64,000 nucleotides of DNA from Hyparrhenia diplandra (lineage: Eukaryota > Streptophyta > Magnoliopsida > Poales > Poaceae). Below are positions 33,880 through 44,953 of this stretch, piece by piece; position 1 is the first letter of the stretch, and each line of letters begins with the position of its first letter. Location of the stretch: the NCBI GenBank assembly GCA_015847255.1, contig JADLZK010010882.1, positions 186,001-250,000 of the forward strand, written 5' to 3'. The notes beneath the pieces were generated by a model. The model saw only the letters and a program-made list of their open reading frames with translations, had not been told where the DNA came from and ran no database searches. The position numbers and the translations under genes were made by a program.

Positions 33880-35773
33880 GCCAGCCCTGCGGAAGAGCTC
33901 ATCGAGGAGTTCCTGTGCGGTTCCGCAAGGCGAGCCCCGCGGGCCCGTCAGCGCCGGCGCATGCCTGCAAGCGCCTGGTGCCGCCTCGCGTCTCGGCTGG
34001 CTTCGCGCGCAGGTTCCGCGAGTTCCACCGCACGCCCCCGATGCTGGGCTTCTTCCTCAACGCCCAGGGCGGTCCCTACAACTCGAAAGTGTCCCGCTTT
34101 GTGCCCACGGCCGCCTTCTGCCTGCCGCACGCGCCGAGATCCACGGCTCGCGGCGTGCTCGACGCCCCGCCACGGCCGCGCCCTCCTGAGCGGCAGCCCT
34201 CGGGTTACAGCGCCAACCTTATGGTCTGGGATCCCGTCACCAGGAGCAGCTGGTGGTGCCCAGCCCATCGCCGTCGCCATCACGGGGGATGAGTTGCATG
34301 GCTGCGCGGTTGTCTGCTCGACACCACCGGGGATTGCGACCACCTTGATTGCCACACCGTGGACACTTCCTCGTGGTTATGATCGTCGTGGATGATCCTC
34401 AAGCTATGGACAGCTACTTGTACACCTACTCATCTGAATCTGCTACATTGAGCAAACGAGTCTCCGTTGGCTTCATCCGGTGCGCCGCACGGATGCCCAG
34501 CGTATGTCAGGGGAATGCACTCTATTTTGGGTTTGGATCCTTAGACCAAATCCTCAAGTATGATCTGCAATCGGGGCAAATCTCTAGGATAAAACTCCCA
34601 ACTGAATGCGTGGGTCATGAGCCAAAAATGTTCACAACCACGGAGAGTGGTGAACTGGGAATTGCCACCATATGTGATTATTACAAGCTCTACATTTGGT
34701 CCAGGGAGGATACTAGTTGGATAATTAAAAACCAGAGTCATTAAGCTCCACAGGTTGCTCCCTGTTGATGCCTTCTTGGGTTCAGCTGAACCCCGTGTGG
34801 TTGGTTTTGTGGATCGCATTGGTGTCCTTTTCTTGTGGGCAAACAATGTCCTCTATACAGTTCATGTCAAGACCTGCGAGGTGAAGAAGTTGTACAAGGG
34901 CCATATTGTCTACAATGTTGTTCCGGTACATGAGCTTTTACACTCCAGGTATACCTTCACTTAGTTCTTGGTTTTACAGTATTCAGAACGAGCAGTATAT
35001 GAAATGCTAACATGAAATTTGGAATTTATGCTCAAAAATAACTATTTTGCAAAAGTGGAATACCACAACATGTTATCAAACTGGTTTTATCCTACCGAAA
35101 TATTTTTTGTCGGATCATTTATCGAACTTTGTTCAATATATGCCAAGAAGTTTGTCTATTAAGCTTGTTTTATTTTGATGGTATGGCCCTGACTACTTAG
35201 CCTAAGCCATGGGGGCTGCAGATTTGAGCAGGAGGGTTAATAGAAAGAGTGATTACTTTGACATTGTGTCTATCTTTGATACTATTCACCCATTCAGCTC
35301 TGTCTGCCATTGTGATTTAAAAAAAAATCAAATTGGTTGGTGATATCAGTGTTAATTCTATTATGCTTGTTTTGTTCTAATTGTATCGTCCTAACAACTC
35401 ATAAGGTCTGCAGCAGGAGAGATGATAAAAAGTCATTATGTAATTCAATATCGTGTCTATCTTTTTTATCTTGTTAAATGTTCATTCATTAGCTCTGATA
35501 TGTCAACATGACTTATAGCATCCGGATGGTTGTTGATATTAGTGCTATATCAAGGGACCTATTTATTTTCAACTTGAATCCATTGTCTTCTATTGAGTTG
35601 GTGCAAGTGTTGTTGTTGTTAACTTCTCTTTAGTTTCTGAGAAGTAATTCTTCATTAAGGGGAAAGTTGTTTCCCAAATCATCTAATGTTGTTCTTGAAA
35701 ATTGTACATTTATGTAGTTCTGGGAGCAGCTTTTACAGGCGAGGGAGCAAGTGCTGGTGGCTCAAGTGCATGA
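33880..35773 (+). pseudogene. F-box protein gene with F-box-associated region, multiple frameshifts
   Basis: Exon 1 spans about 33,880-34,948. The intron (34,949-35,717) has donor GTATAC and acceptor ATGTAG. A short last exon (35,718-35,773) ends GEGASAGGSSA, then TGA. The F-box start EELIEEFL is in one frame. ARRFREFHRTPPMLGFFLN and RFVPTAAFCLP are in another. The long C-terminal part (34,349-34,744, with YTYSSES, GNALYFGFGSLDQILKYDL, IKLPTECVGH) is in a third, and VVGFVDRIGVLFLW (34,755-34,930) shifts again. An extra G at about 34,926 separates the last coding stretch from the frame that joins the last exon. The parts are in the order of a complete grass F-box gene. Single-base indels dominate, so sequencing error is a possible alternative to true decay. 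Family assignment is by recall. Confidence 0.7.
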
Positions 35774-36480
35774 ACAACTACAATCAGGGTTTGTAAATTT
35801 GGACTGTTGAGGTGCTCATGTCATCTGAGAGTTCGAGCAAGGGGAAATTGGGTGGTAGATGGTAAATAGCATGGGATATATGATGAGACAGCACCTTCAT
35901 TAGATTGTTGTTGGCCTTAATATGCTAGCCTTTCAAAAAAAATGCTAGCCTTCATTGTTCGCAAAAAAACATGCTAGCCTTTATGGTTTGTGTTTCCATT
36001 AAACCTTTTTTGCTTGAACTATGTCTCCAAAAGTGCAAATTTATGCCGGTCTTGTATGTTGTTTAGCCCTGCATTGTCCTATTTGGTCTATGACTATATG
36101 TGCTCAGTGCTCCACGATTCCTGTTTGTGACGGTGTGTGTGACTGTATGTGCCAAACCTGAAACGTGCATATTATTCCATCCTTTTCTTGAAATTTTTAA
36201 GCCCAATCAAATGAGCATTATGAAATCAATACACTGCAGTTTCATATGCTCCATAGACCATGGTATATACCTACATATATTTAGCGTGTTTCAACATCTT
36301 ACGGCATGTAGTTTATTGATAGCCAGATTGCCATAACAACTATAAGTTTATTATTGCGATATTTAATTTTGTGGCCAACCCGTAACATCCCAAGTCAGAC
36401 AATTTATATATGCATGAATCCTGAAATTACAACACAGTTAGTGTGTTTCTTAGAAGAATAACATGGCATATTAGTTTTCG
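35774..36480. other. Gene-free interval
   Basis: 3' flank of the F-box relic. A short duplicated phrase AAAAAAATGCTAGCCTT occurs twice near 35,920-35,980. No ORF with support. Confidence 0.45.
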
Positions 36481-37215
36481 GGGCTATTACATTTCTACCC
36501 TTGCTAGAAACACCAATTGCGATTTTACCATCCCTTTTCGCAATGTTGTGATTTCTCCGTCGCTCTGTTAGAGTGAAGCCTTAGTTTACCCTACTTTTGA
36601 CTCTATTAGATGTAAATGCATAAAAAAATTAAAAAAATCAAAACCCTTCTCAATCTTTCTATGGCGACCCAAACCCTAATAGCGGCTCTAGGGCAAAAAG
36701 CGGCGGGTTGCTCGGAGACACGCGAGGCAAGCTTGGAAAGCGGCGGCACGGCGGGTAGGCTGCACGCGCAAGCAGCGGCGGCATGTCGGGGTTGGCAGCG
36801 CCGTGGTGCAGACGGCGTTGTGGTCTACCAAGGGCAAGCAAGTGCCATGGAGACTTTTTCGACGGTGGTCCAACAGGGACAAGCAGGTAGCGATTTTCCT
36901 CATTTTTAACCTTTGATTCGAATGAATTGATCTTGGGCTTTAGGCAATGGCGCTAATTTTGGTTTTAGTTGATCTGATTTATAGGAAAACTCATATGAAT
37001 TTGGATCTGGTTGTTAGGGTTACGTCTTTTTCAGTTTGCGTGATGGGGGACCAAAAGCACACCAATTGGGCAGAACCTTGTCTACTCTAGCGGTCGACAT
37101 GCATAACTTCAACCTTTTGCAACTAGTTAATTTCATAGCTGAGAACTATCTATGGGGTTAAAAACAATACATAACTTTGTGGCATGCATTGGAGGATATT
37201 TTTAGTTGAGATTCT
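36481..37215 (+). other. Probable 5' part of a Mutator-like element
   Basis: This precedes the transposase relic and contains GGGCTATTACATTTCTACCC (36,481), a candidate terminal region, and a GC-rich leader-like stretch at 36,660-36,890. A matching right terminal repeat was not found near 38 kb, so the extent of the element is not fixed. Confidence 0.35.
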
Positions 37216-37925
37216 GCTGAGATTAAAACTGATGTGCAGTTGCTTGAGTGGTTTGTTTTTGGTGGAGGTTCTATCCAGATTAAAACTAATGAGTAGTTGC
37301 TTAAGTGGTTTGAACTAAATAAACACAAGGGAAAGATGTACATTACTGCCCAGATTAATGATTTTGGGGGTCCTTTGTAGTTTTCGCCTACAAAACATAG
37401 GTGTCATCCTTCTGTGAGAAATAGAGTGCCCACCTATGAGACAGACACCGCTAAGAGACCCACATCCACCAAAAAGGGAGCCACCAAAAAAAAGATATCC
37501 ACAAGTGTAGGAGTTAAGGTGGGTGTAGGAGTTGAGGAGGGCATACATTATGACATCGATTCACTTGTGGCAGCAAGTGATAGCAGCTATGATAGTGACT
37601 TCGTTGCATCCCTCGATTCTTGTGATGATTTCTCTAACCCTGAGTTTAATCCCCATGGTGAAGTTGTTGATGATGAAGAAGAATATGACCCTCCACCATT
37701 CTCATATGATGTTGATAACCCAAACTTTGATGTAAATGTGGTGTTCCTAGACGTGGATTAGTGCAAGGTTGCAGTTACACATTGGGCCATTTTGAATGAT
37801 CATGCTTTCAAGCTTGTGCAAAAGGACCAGACCAGATTTAGAGCCATATGCAAAAGGGCAGATAAGGGTTGTTTGTGGAAGTTTTGTTTGCATCTACTAC
37901 AAGTACATTGGTTGTAAGGTAACTT
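37216..37925 (+). pseudogene. MuDR-type (MULE) transposase N-terminal fragment
   Basis: The frame gives EIKTDVQLLEWF, then ELNKHKGKMYITAQINDF, an acidic serine-rich linker (37,540-37,760) and CKVAVTHWAILNDHAFKLV...RFRAICKRADKGC. The last part matches the N-terminal DNA-binding region of MuDR-family transposases, with its K..F.AICK..GC motif. At least three in-frame stops (about 37,295, 37,378 and 37,759) break it, and the catalytic region is absent after 37,930. A 57-bp in-frame duplication near the start repeats QIKTN..LLKWF. A relic that can no longer encode a working transposase. Family call by recall of MULE proteins. Confidence 0.65.
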
Positions 37926-39072
37926 CCTTGTTATTTTTACCTAATGCAATTCGAACAGATCAATTTCGAGTTAAAACGCGAAAGATATAAAGGTTTGAAC
38001 TGGATGGCAAAACTGTAAATATTAACAACATATTTAGAACTTCTTGAATGCGGAACTGCGCTTTCCAGTGGCAAAAGCGTAAGCCTGAAAGCCACTAAGG
38101 ACGGCGGGTGGGAACAAGTTCAAGCCGTTTTACCAGCTTACGACAGTATCGAGGTGTGGGCGCCGACGAATCGAACTCCACCCCGGGCGGCGCCAACGAT
38201 GGCGGTGAGATGCTAGGGTTCGCGGCTGAGGGTGGTTGGTGCTAGCGATCGGATTGAAGAGGGAGGCGGCGCCAATGCGGTTGTGCTAAAAGTTGCAGCC
38301 CGGCATAAGAGTCAAGCAAGGACGCGAGGTTCGAGGATCTTCGCGGCGTGGTCCGGCTCGCTACCGGGCCGAGTGTGCGGGTCTCATGGTGTCAACCAGA
38401 AGGGGAGGGCATACAAGTGCTGCAGCGCTGTGGTTTCCTAGCTTGGCCAAGAAGCAGCGGCCCTACAGTAGAGAAGAAGAATAGGAGCAGGCCTAACCGG
38501 GCCATCGGGCCAGAATGGGGGAAAAAGTGAGTGAGAGAGAGAGAGATAAAGGAAAGGTTTTCCTTTTTTTTTCTAAGCCAATTTCTAAACTTATTCTAAA
38601 GAGATTATGAAATCTTTCATCTTTTTTGGATAAAATTCAATCAATACAAAATAAAATGTGCAGCAACATGAATGCATCAACAAGGGTATAACCTTATATT
38701 TGATTTTTAATTTCGTAAAAATTATTATTTCCCCTATATTGACATTGCGTATAATGCATAATTGACCATTTTAAACTATTTTCAAAAATTTCAAATTTCC
38801 AGTTGTTACATTGTATACGACATTTTTCGAATCCGATATGTACCATATTCGATACTCATTATTCATATCTGTAAATCGAGACAATCAGTATTTGTATATG
38901 TATCCGATAACTATTTGTGTTCAGAATCTGAATCCAAGCAAAAATATGAAAACAAATATTGTATCAACGATATCCGTTCAGTATCCGATCCGTTTTTTAT
39001 CTGCGTACGTATCTGTTATAGGCTAATAAGACGCATAAAGCAAGCAAGTAAAAATGATTTGGGGGTGCTTAC
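37926..39072. other. Gene-free interval, AT-rich transposon-like sequence
   Basis: 38,040-38,530 is GC-richer with only shadow ORFs. 38,760-39,010 carries many ATATCCG / CCGATA / ATTCGATA motifs like the subterminal regions of Ac/Ds-type hAT elements, but no termini were found. From about 39,010 on, the sequence matches the intron side of the peptide gene at 52.5 kb. Confidence 0.4.
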
Positions 39073-39169
39073 CATTCCCAGCTTAGCAAGTTGGGCAGGT
39101 GGAGGACATGGTGATGATAATGAAGAAAATAGCTATGGTCAAGTATATGACCGTTTTAATTTCGCTCAT
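39073..39169 (-). pseudogene. Orphan signal-peptide exon, paralogue of the exon at 60.9 kb
   Basis: On the minus strand ATG at 39,169 opens MSEIKTVIYLTIAIFFIIIT-like hydrophobic sequence and CPTC, then a TAA stop, then AGN and a canonical GTAAGC donor (39,072). It is 97 nt long (phase 1), like the paralogue. The equivalent codon in the 60.9-kb copy is CAA. A TATA run (TATATATAA on the minus strand) lies at about 39,236-39,246. No matching cysteine exon is found downstream; AT-rich transposon-like sequence replaces it below 39,010. A dead partial duplicate. Confidence 0.7.
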
Positions 39170-39249
39170 AACGATAATCCGAAGTGACGAATCCCTACTT
39201 CTTTTGTTGTTGTCTGAAAGTGAGGATTACTATGTTTATATATAAGAAG

Positions 39250-40214
39250 CATCCAATGACAAGGGTGTGTTTGGTTTGAGAAATCAGCTATTGTAACATC
39301 CACTCACTTTATTGCTTGGTTTGTGGAATAGAATGTTGATCCATCGCCACCAAGTATATGAGAAAAATGGGAGGATAAGAAAGAGATTTGACAAGCGTGA
39401 CAAACATTCAGACTCTCGCAGCAATGTATAAAACCACTTAAGAAACTCACCACTAGGCTATGAAGTTGTAGTTGTCTATCATGAAAAAAACATATATTTT
39501 TCAAAAAAAAAAATTACCACTTATAACTACTAGATATTGGATTTGTTAAATAAATATCACTGCTTTATTTATTTATTGATTGATTTTTATCACTTATCAA
39601 TGCTGCTACATCTGAATCTGACAAAAATACTATATTCGGATCGGACAATAACAGTTTTGGTTTTTTGCATGAAACAACATAAACTTGTAGAATCAACTGT
39701 AGTTCTTAATATTGCAAACAATTTTGCTCTTTTTGTTTGGCATAAATTCATGGTCACTATATGCCTAGTTTCGGTTTTTTTGGACCTTTCCTAATATGTA
39801 TGTATAAACTTATAATTGTATACCTATAATTAGACTATGGATACAAATCCACATCATATTAGAGATCCAAACACTTCAATTTTATTAACCATTTTCAAAA
39901 AAATATCTCGAGAATAATATTAATTATATAATATCTTATTGTTGTATCATATAAATAGGTTGGTGTGTCATGTGCCTCGAACGAAATATGCAACAAAAAG
40001 AATCATCTTTTATTGAGTCCACACTAAACAATTTCTCATTACCGTCCTTAATGTGGGAAACAGCATGTATGCAATAAAAAGTAGCTTTGGTTGAGTTCAA
40101 TGTTGTTTTCATCCATATGTTCTTGCAATCATGAGTCAGTCAGCATATGTTATTGTAGCAGTTTATTGTAGCAGTACCATGTTACTGACTATAGCTTTAT
40201 TTGACTTAAATTTG
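39250..40214. other. Gene-free AT-rich interval with MITE-like fragment
   Basis: GGGTGTGTTTGGTTTGAGAAATC at about 39,265 resembles Tourist/Harbinger-type ends, and a related element lies at the same place relative to the 60.9-kb exon. Otherwise AT-rich with no gene. Confidence 0.4.
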
Positions 40215-41020
40215 GAGATAACATCTCAGATACTATGTTGGTGGTGACGATGGCACCGGGCGGTGGAGGAGGTAGCCCGTGGTGGTGATGATGATGGCGT
40301 GATGTCTCAAGCAAATGGCATGGTGATGATGGTGGCGTTGGCGGCGGCGGAGGTGGCTCGTGGTGGTAATGATGGTGGTGTGATGTCTCGGACAAATGGC
40401 GTGGTGGTGACAGCGGCATTGGTGGTGGCGGAGGTGTCCCGTGCTGGTGATGATGATGGCGTGATGTCTCGGACAAAGTGCGTGGTGGTGATGATGGCAT
40501 TGGCGTTGGCGGAGACGGCCCGCCGTCATGGTGATGATGTTGTGATGTCTCAGACAAACGGCGTGGTGGTGATGGCCCACAGTGGCGCTGGTGGTGACGA
40601 TGATGGTGTGATTGTCTCATACAAATGGCGTGGTGGTGATGGCGGCATTTTGCGGTGGCGTAGGCGGCCCATGGTAGTAGTGATGACGGTGTGATGTCTC
40701 AGACAAAAGGCATGGTGGTGATGACGGTGTTGCTGGTGGTGGAGGCGACCCGTGTTGGTGGTGACGATGGTGTGATGACTCAGACAAATGGCGCGGTGGT
40801 GATGGCGGCGTTGACGGTAGTGGAGGAGGCCCATGGTGGTCATAGTGGTGACGATGATGGTGTGATGTATCGGACAAAAAGGCGTGGTGTTGATGGCGGC
40901 GGTGGCGGTGGCAAAGGTGGCCCTTGGTGGTGATGGTGCAACATTTCAGACAAACTATGTGGTGATGATTCCAATGGCAGCGACAATGGTGAATCGTGTT
41001 GATGATGCCATGCCTCAAGT
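40215..41020. repeat. About 80-bp minisatellite, nine units
   Basis: The landmark GATGTCTCxGACAAA (variants) occurs at 40301, 40382, 40463, 40543, 40610, 40693, 40773, 40863 and about 40,941, so the period is mostly 78-83 bases. The sequence between is GGTGGTGATGATGGCG-rich. It keeps frames open on both strands: Val/Met/Gly-rich on plus, His-rich on minus. Confidence 0.9.
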
Positions 41021-41653
41021 TGGTCTTGTCCTAGACATGCATGCAACAGAGCAGAAAATAATCAAAACACATGTTTATTGGTACAATGGTACTCCATCGG
41101 TTCCAAATAATAACCGCATCAAGATTTGTTCAAAGTTTTTTTTATGAACTTCAGAGAAAAAAAATGCTTGAACATCTAAACCTTCTTATTACTTTTATTA
41201 TACTCTTCAATAATAGCCTTGTACTAGTTTATATTTTTCATAACAAACTTTGACAAAGTTACTAGAGTCGTTTGACTTGTAACGGAAAGCCAAAGCGAGC
41301 TATACTTTTAACGAAGGGAGTAATATGTAACAATGCAAAGTATAAGTCGACACTATGTCTCTCTCTATATACCTTGGCATGACGAAGTGGTTGAATAAAT
41401 GATCATAAGTAACAGAAAAATAGCACTTGTCAAGTATACGCTCCTCATTGTATGGCACTTGGTGACTCAAGCAAGAGGATAATAGTACTACTCTTTTCCT
41501 TTTTTTCCCCTCCTTATTTCTCTATTTCACCTTGTCTAGGGATCACAATCCATTGCATCTGTATTTGTTCTCTGCGTTAGTGTGAAGGTGTTTATATAGG
41601 AGTACCCCCAAAACATTGACCAATAAGACTTATTGTAAAAAATTAATTTTCTA
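41021..41653. other. Gene-free interval
   Basis: AT-rich with short ORFs only. No domain, terminus or repeat could be supported. Confidence 0.45.
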
Positions 41654-41716
41654 TCTATATCTATATCTATATCTATATCTATATCTATATCTATATCTAT
41701 ATCTATATCTATATCT
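41654..41716. repeat. TATCTA hexanucleotide microsatellite
   Basis: About ten uninterrupted TATCTA units (the reverse complement of the GATATA class at 25.2 kb). Degenerate CTATAT/CTATCT sequence continues to about 42,070. Confidence 0.95.
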
Positions 41717-43149
41717 ACCTAACTAACTATTTAGTTGTCTGTCTATCTATCTGTTGTCCTAAATTTTTAAAAAAACATCTATATTCTATAACTAATATAT
41801 CTAGATCTATATCGTCATCTCTATCTATCTCTACCTAATTAACTAACTATTTAATTTATGTCTGCCTATCTGTTCATTTGTCCAAAAACTAAAAAAAACT
41901 ATATCTATATCTATATCTATATACGTATCTATATTTGTATCAGTATCTATATCTGCATATCTATCAATCTATCTCTACATAACTAGCTATTATATTTATG
42001 TCCACCTATCTATCAATTTATGTAAAATTTAATAAAAATAAAATATCTATTTATGTCTATATCTCTGCTCTATCTCAATCAATATGTACCTCCCTTTCTT
42101 TTAGATTTGTGTCTACATATATCTAATTATTCTTTTCATCTCACTTTGTTGCATCAACCAATAGCGCAAGCATAAAACACTAAATTTACAACCTTGTTCA
42201 TGCACAGCCGTAAATATGCTACTTTGTTCACCAACCGCCTTAGCATCTAGTGTGGATGTCTGGAACGTATGGATTTGTGCTCTTGTATTTGTAAAGCCAA
42301 ATAGACTCTTAGTTTCTAATGCGCAGTCATTGTCAGTTGCCATTGGCCCGACCCGCCCGATTTTTGGCCCGTGGGGCGTGCACGGGCTCGAGGTCAGGCA
42401 CGGAGCCGGTGTAGCCCGGCCCGCAGGGCACGGCGTGCCTCGGCGGCACGGCACACGCTAGCACAGCCCATTGGAAATCTATAGTTGCCGATAGATGGAA
42501 TTTTACATTTACCAATACAGAATAATGATGGCCTGACCAGATTAAAAATACTGAGTTAAAACCGAATATATGAGAGCCATGTTCCTCCCATATTTGATCA
42601 AATAAGCTCTAAATACTTATGTATTACAGTTTTACGATTGGCTGATAGCCGCCTCGAGTACTTCCCTTGCTCTGTGTGACGAACGGGCCTGCTTCAGCAA
42701 AACCAATGGCAGGCATGAATCTATCTGTTAGTGCATTACTAGAAGACTAGTATATTGCCTGTACTAACGCTTACGGTGATATTTTGGACAACACAAAGAC
42801 AAATCTTTATCTGATTGAACAAATATGAGGTAGACAATTCTCACCAAAATGGCAGATAACAAACTGAATATGATAACACTGTCACATTAAAAACACTTAG
42901 CTAGTAAAAATTAACCATTACTTGTCGTTCATTGGTTGTAAATGTTTGAAAGCATCTCATATTTCACCAGAAAAAATATAGTCTCATGTGAGCATCTCTT
43001 TTGTAATGATGATCTAGTTATGTTATACACCAATCCTTAACAGTCTGACCTTAGCTTCAACTCTGATATCGTCCAATAATGAATCTTCACATAACATTTA
43101 AGTGAAAATAGTAAATGTGCAATGAGAAATAACAATTTGCATAATACCT
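41717..43149. other. Gene-free interval with Helitron-like end and GC-rich block
   Basis: 42,330-42,470 is a GGCCCG/GGCACGG-rich block like that seen in some grass hAT elements. At about 42,747 CTAGTATATTGCCTGTACTAACG resembles the minus-strand Helitron terminus at 6,320 but with a weaker hairpin. 42,560-42,740 is related to 50,530-50,700, a dispersed repeat. Confidence 0.4.
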
Positions 43150-44477
43150 CCACAGGAAGATGGCCTCATGTCCTCCTTTCGTTCGGTGCAGCATCGTGGG
43201 GTCCATGACTGCCAACAGGGAGAGATGGCGGCTGTTCTTGAAGAACCACTACCAGAATCCTGAATTGCCTTGAGGGCCAAAAAACCGCCAAGGAAAGGGG
43301 AAAAACCGCCAAGGAAATGATCCTTGACCATAAACCGTCAAGCAAACACACTCAAGGATAGAGGGCAAGGGAAATTAGTTTTCTTGGCGGTTTTCGACAC
43401 TCAAGGATAATTTCCTTGGAGGCCGACCGCCAAGGAAATTGCAAAGTCGACTTAATTTGCCAAAGGGTCAAGGAAATGTTGCAACCGCCAAAGGAAACAA
43501 GTTTTCTCGACGGCCGACACCCGCCAAGGAAACAAGTTTTCTTGACAGCCAACAGCCGCCAAGGAAATTGCAATTTTCCTTGGCTGTTCTTGGCCGCCAA
43601 GGTAATTCGATTTCCTTGAGGCTGACTCTCAAGGAAAAAGTAATTCGAAACTGAACTGTATGTACCTCTAGTCAGAATAAAAAATCATAAAATGTTATTT
43701 TGAATCATACATTAATTGAAGCCAATATATTGAGTTAGACAAAAGAATATTTGCTAGAGATGATTTATAGTTTTGTCTCCAAACTATCATAAGATAATAT
43801 ATAATAATATCAAGACTTTGTTAGAAAATTCTACAAACTTTCATGACAACATGATTTGGATGTATAATCTTTGTATAAAAAGTCAAATGATTTAAACAAA
43901 GTGGAATTATACATTGTTGGCAAATGGATAATATCCCTCACATAGTTATGTAACTATATGAGAGATGTATGGATTTGTGAAAAATTTAAGCAAAGTGACA
44001 CTATACATTGTTAATATGATTTGAAAAATTTATGGCAAGATAATACAACCATGTTTTCATCTCATGCCAAATTTTAGGATTTTTAGACACCTTTTAGATA
44101 TTATTGTTTTTTTTCTATCGGATGCACCAAAATACTCATAAGCATTTCCTTGGGTGTTGACCTCCAAAAAAAACAATAACCCCCAAGGAAATGATAATTT
44201 ACTTGGCGGTTTCGAATAACACCCAAGGAAATGGGTCCATTCCTTGGTAATGGTTCAAAACCGCCAAGGAAAACACACATATTCCTTGGCGGTTTACATA
44301 AACGGTCAAGGAATATATGTTTCCTTAAGTGCGGTGTGGAACCGCCAAGGAAACTATCCTTTCCTTGGCGGTTTGATTTTGGCACTCAAGAAAATTCACG
44401 CCGCCAAGGCAATTCAGGATTCTGGTAGTGAACCGAGCAAACTAAATTTGCTAACTGTTCAGAGCTGGCGAGAACTG
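43150..44477 (-). pseudogene. Unidentified exon split by a CACTA insertion
   Basis: On the minus strand an acceptor TTTATTTCAG (44,478) is followed by a frame reading LASSEQLANLVCSV, which the CACTA element 43,247-44,430 cuts. Beyond the element the same frame continues LQEQPPSLPVGSHGPHD to a TGA near 43,169, and a GTATTA donor-like site lies at about 43,149. Removing the element and one AAC copy leaves the frame continuous. A second exon candidate lies upstream at 44,895-44,953. I do not recognise the protein. The evidence is frame continuity and splice-like borders only. Confidence 0.4.
43247..44430. mobile_element. CACTA element with perfect terminal inverted repeats and TSD
   Basis: Both ends begin CACTACCAGAATCCTGAATT and stay identical for 26 bases, flanked by AAC on both sides (43244-43246 and 44431-44433). 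Subterminal CCGCCAAGGAAA / TTTCCTTGGCGG motifs fill 43,270-43,640 and 44,140-44,410. The 1,184-bp element has no transposase. Perfect termini and TSD point to a recent insertion. Confidence 0.95.
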
Positions 44478-44894
44478 AAATAAAAAACTCAATGCTAAAT
44501 TATATATTCAAAAAAGGGAACTTAAAAGAACAAAAGATAATAAATGGGCAGATTTCTGATCCTTGGTGGCTGGCAATCCATCCAGGCTACCAATCTTGAA
44601 CTCTGCCATGACTATTTTATGAAGAAGCCTTATCTTCAGAGATGGCTAACTGAAATGGTTAGTTGACCTTCAGAGCATTAGTTGTGATTAGTGAATGGTG
44701 CTAATGTGCTCACCTGAAGAACAACAGTAGCAATGCTTAGTTCGAATTTCAGGCAATAGACTGTATGAATTTAGCATATACATAACCAAGAATGCCAATT
44801 AAGAAAAAAAAAACATTGCCCGTCAGATATCTATCCAAACCATACGAACTCCAATTTTGCTACTGCATTCAAGTGTGTGTGCATGAGAGCTCAC

Positions 44895-44953
44895 GTTGAT
44901 TTTGAAGTAATCGCCTTCCTGAGAAGCACCATTCTCCTCCTTCCTCCTAATAA
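44895..44953 (-). CDS. Candidate exon of the same unidentified gene
   Basis: On the minus strand it is bordered by TTTCTGCAG and GTGAGC, both good splice signals, and reads IRRKENGASQEGDYFKIN in one open frame. It lies upstream of the CACTA-split exon. The joining phase to that exon does not fit directly, so another exon would be needed. Coding status uncertain. Confidence 0.3.

Noticed and set aside
40215..41020. CRISPR-like periodic array
   Set aside because: Units are tandem without unique spacers, and the context is a plant nuclear genome.
40189..41046. Histidine-rich ORFs on the minus strand
   Set aside because: Translations of the 80-bp minisatellite; frames stay open because the repeat lacks stops.
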